From Symmachiella dynata (GTDB lineage: Bacteria; Planctomycetota; Planctomycetia; Planctomycetales; Planctomycetaceae): DNA of 64,000 nucleotides. The stretch lies in the NCBI RefSeq assembly GCF_007747995.1, contig NZ_CP036276.1, positions 936,001-1,000,000 on the forward strand, in the 5' to 3' direction. This document shows positions 63,225-64,000 of the stretch, piece by piece. The notes under the pieces are model-generated. The model was not told where the DNA came from. It did not search any database and saw only the letters and a list, made by a program, of their open reading frames with translations. The position numbers were made by a program, and so were the translations under genes. Numbering within the stretch: position 1 is the first letter of the stretch; the number at the start of each line of letters is the position of its first letter.

Positions 63225-64000
63225 TTAGGGTGCCTGATAAACCCCGGCCAATGGCACGTTTTCACGACGCACTTCCGAGATGATCCGCCAATTTTCGTCC
63301 GGTGTCACATCGAGATTTGCGCGACGATAATAAACGAGTAAATAGTCCTGCGCGCCCAGCGGAGCGCCCTGGTAGGGCTGCAATTGAATATCGTGCTGCG
63401 CAAATAAAGGTTCCTGAGCCAGCATTTCGTCCAATTGAAATTGATGCAACACCGGAGCCACATAGAGCGTGCTCCCGTCGGGAATCTCATCGAGCGCCTT
63501 CTCTAATAAAGCGTGGGTGACGCTGTCACTCCAATAGGTCCGTTCCAATCCCAAGCGATCCGCTCCACGCAGACCGCCAACCGTCAGGTTGTAATAACTC
63601 AACCAGTAGGGGGCGAGAAAAACGATGCCGTATGCCTGCAGCAGTAGAAATCCGGCAAGACAGCCGTTGGATTTGCCGACCGAAATCCGTTTCCGCAGCC
63701 AATCGAGCGCAAGCTGCCCGCCTCGTCCAGCGAACAAAGCCCATAACGGATAGACGACCAGAAACAACCGCACGCCGTCGTAGATCGGAGTACCGGGCAG
63801 ACTGAATACTAATAACGGCAATGCGATCGCGCCGAGCAATAGCACTTCACGCGGAAACTTGGTGAAAGTTTTTCGCAGTTCAGCCACGCCTATAAGACTC
63901 AACAGATGCACGCCGACCGGGACCGTGATCGCGAACATCACCAGCGGATAATGCCAAGGGGTCATACGGTCGGCATATTGCTGGCCGAGATACCAATTCT
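63225..64000 (-). CDS. Membrane glycosyltransferase-like protein (GT39/ArnT-type), 5' end beyond window
   Basis: The frame is open from 63225 to the right edge, continuing with NWYLGQQYADRMTPWHYPLVMF upstream of the first Met seen (written here as YLGQQYADR then PWHYPLV). It has at least four membrane segments, then a soluble C-terminal domain (DSVTHALLEKALDEIPDGSTLYV). The PWHYPLVM pattern and topology fit polyprenol-phosphate-sugar transferases, which act on the periplasmic side. Only the C-terminal part (about 258 residues) is present, so the assignment is tentative. Confidence 0.65.
   Translation of the reverse strand, partial: NWYLGQQYADRMTPWHYPLVMFAITVPVGVHLLSLIGVAELRKTFTKFPREVLLLGAIALPLLVFSLPGTPIYDGVRLFLVVYPLWALFAGRGGQLALDWLRKRISVGKSNGCLAGFLLLQAYGIVFLAPYWLSYYNLTVGGLRGADRLGLERTYWSDSVTHALLEKALDEIPDGSTLYVAPVLHQFQLDEMLAQEPLFAQHDIQLQPYQGAPLGAQDYLLVYYRRANLDVTPDENWRIISEVRRENVPLAGVYQAP

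Overview
The window looks like chromosome from a Gram-negative planctomycete (Planctomycetota, Planctomycetaceae-like). Supporting signs are a secreted formylglycine-type sulfatase, an M56 sensor fused to a squalene-cyclase-like domain and leucine-rich repeats, a redoxin and a PQQ propeller carrying EF-hand-like loops, several secreted proteins or lipoproteins of unknown function, an LpxB gene, and a DNA-glycosylase set (MutM, family-5 UDG). The genus is inference; no rRNA, tRNA or CRISPR array was seen. Genes lie on both strands in short operons, separated by unusually repeat-rich intergenic DNA.

Layout. 0-5.5 kb (minus): truncated NfeD/ClpP-class membrane protease, yidD-rnpA, and a LolD/MacB-type ABC transporter pair. 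5.7-9.8 kb (plus): a CbpA-like J-protein, a small membrane protein, a split AtuA pair and a single-HKD phospholipase D-like protein. 9.8-20 kb: mutM, a ketosynthase homologue with an altered catalytic triad, a secreted redoxin, transaldolase, purH, a beta-helix protein and murD. 20-27 kb: a sodium/solute symporter followed by an enolase-superfamily enzyme, a beta-propeller-like protein and a DegT aminotransferase.

27-34 kb is the accessory part. It has three copies of a 130-178 bp element with hairpin ends, a 1.26 kb segment bounded by exact 32 bp direct repeats of the DegT 3' end, unknown secreted and cytoplasmic proteins, a YoaK-type membrane protein, a MauE-thioredoxin fusion, and a two-TM protein that resembles Pycsar effectors.

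34-64 kb: a BlaI/M56 regulatory pair with two candidate operators, lpxB, a Gfo/Idh/MocA oxidoreductase, an LRR lipoprotein, a sulfatase, trpE, mcsA-mcsB (protein-arginine phosphorylation) behind a near-consensus promoter, a CoA-binding protein, recQ, a citrate-synthase-like protein, an EF-hand redoxin, lipoproteins, a PQQ propeller, an M14-like protein without zinc ligands, an MFS transporter, a family-5 uracil-DNA glycosylase, and a membrane protein running off the right edge.

The most unusual features are (i) GTAG-headed palindromic doublets between convergent genes, resembling REP/BIME elements; (ii) intergenic oligomers iterated with periods of 7, 9 or 11 nt, recurring at many loci; (iii) several homologues that have lost catalytic residues (ketosynthase, M14 peptidase, first NfeD domain); and (iv) the M56-cyclase-LRR-LolA-like sensor under BlaI-type control.
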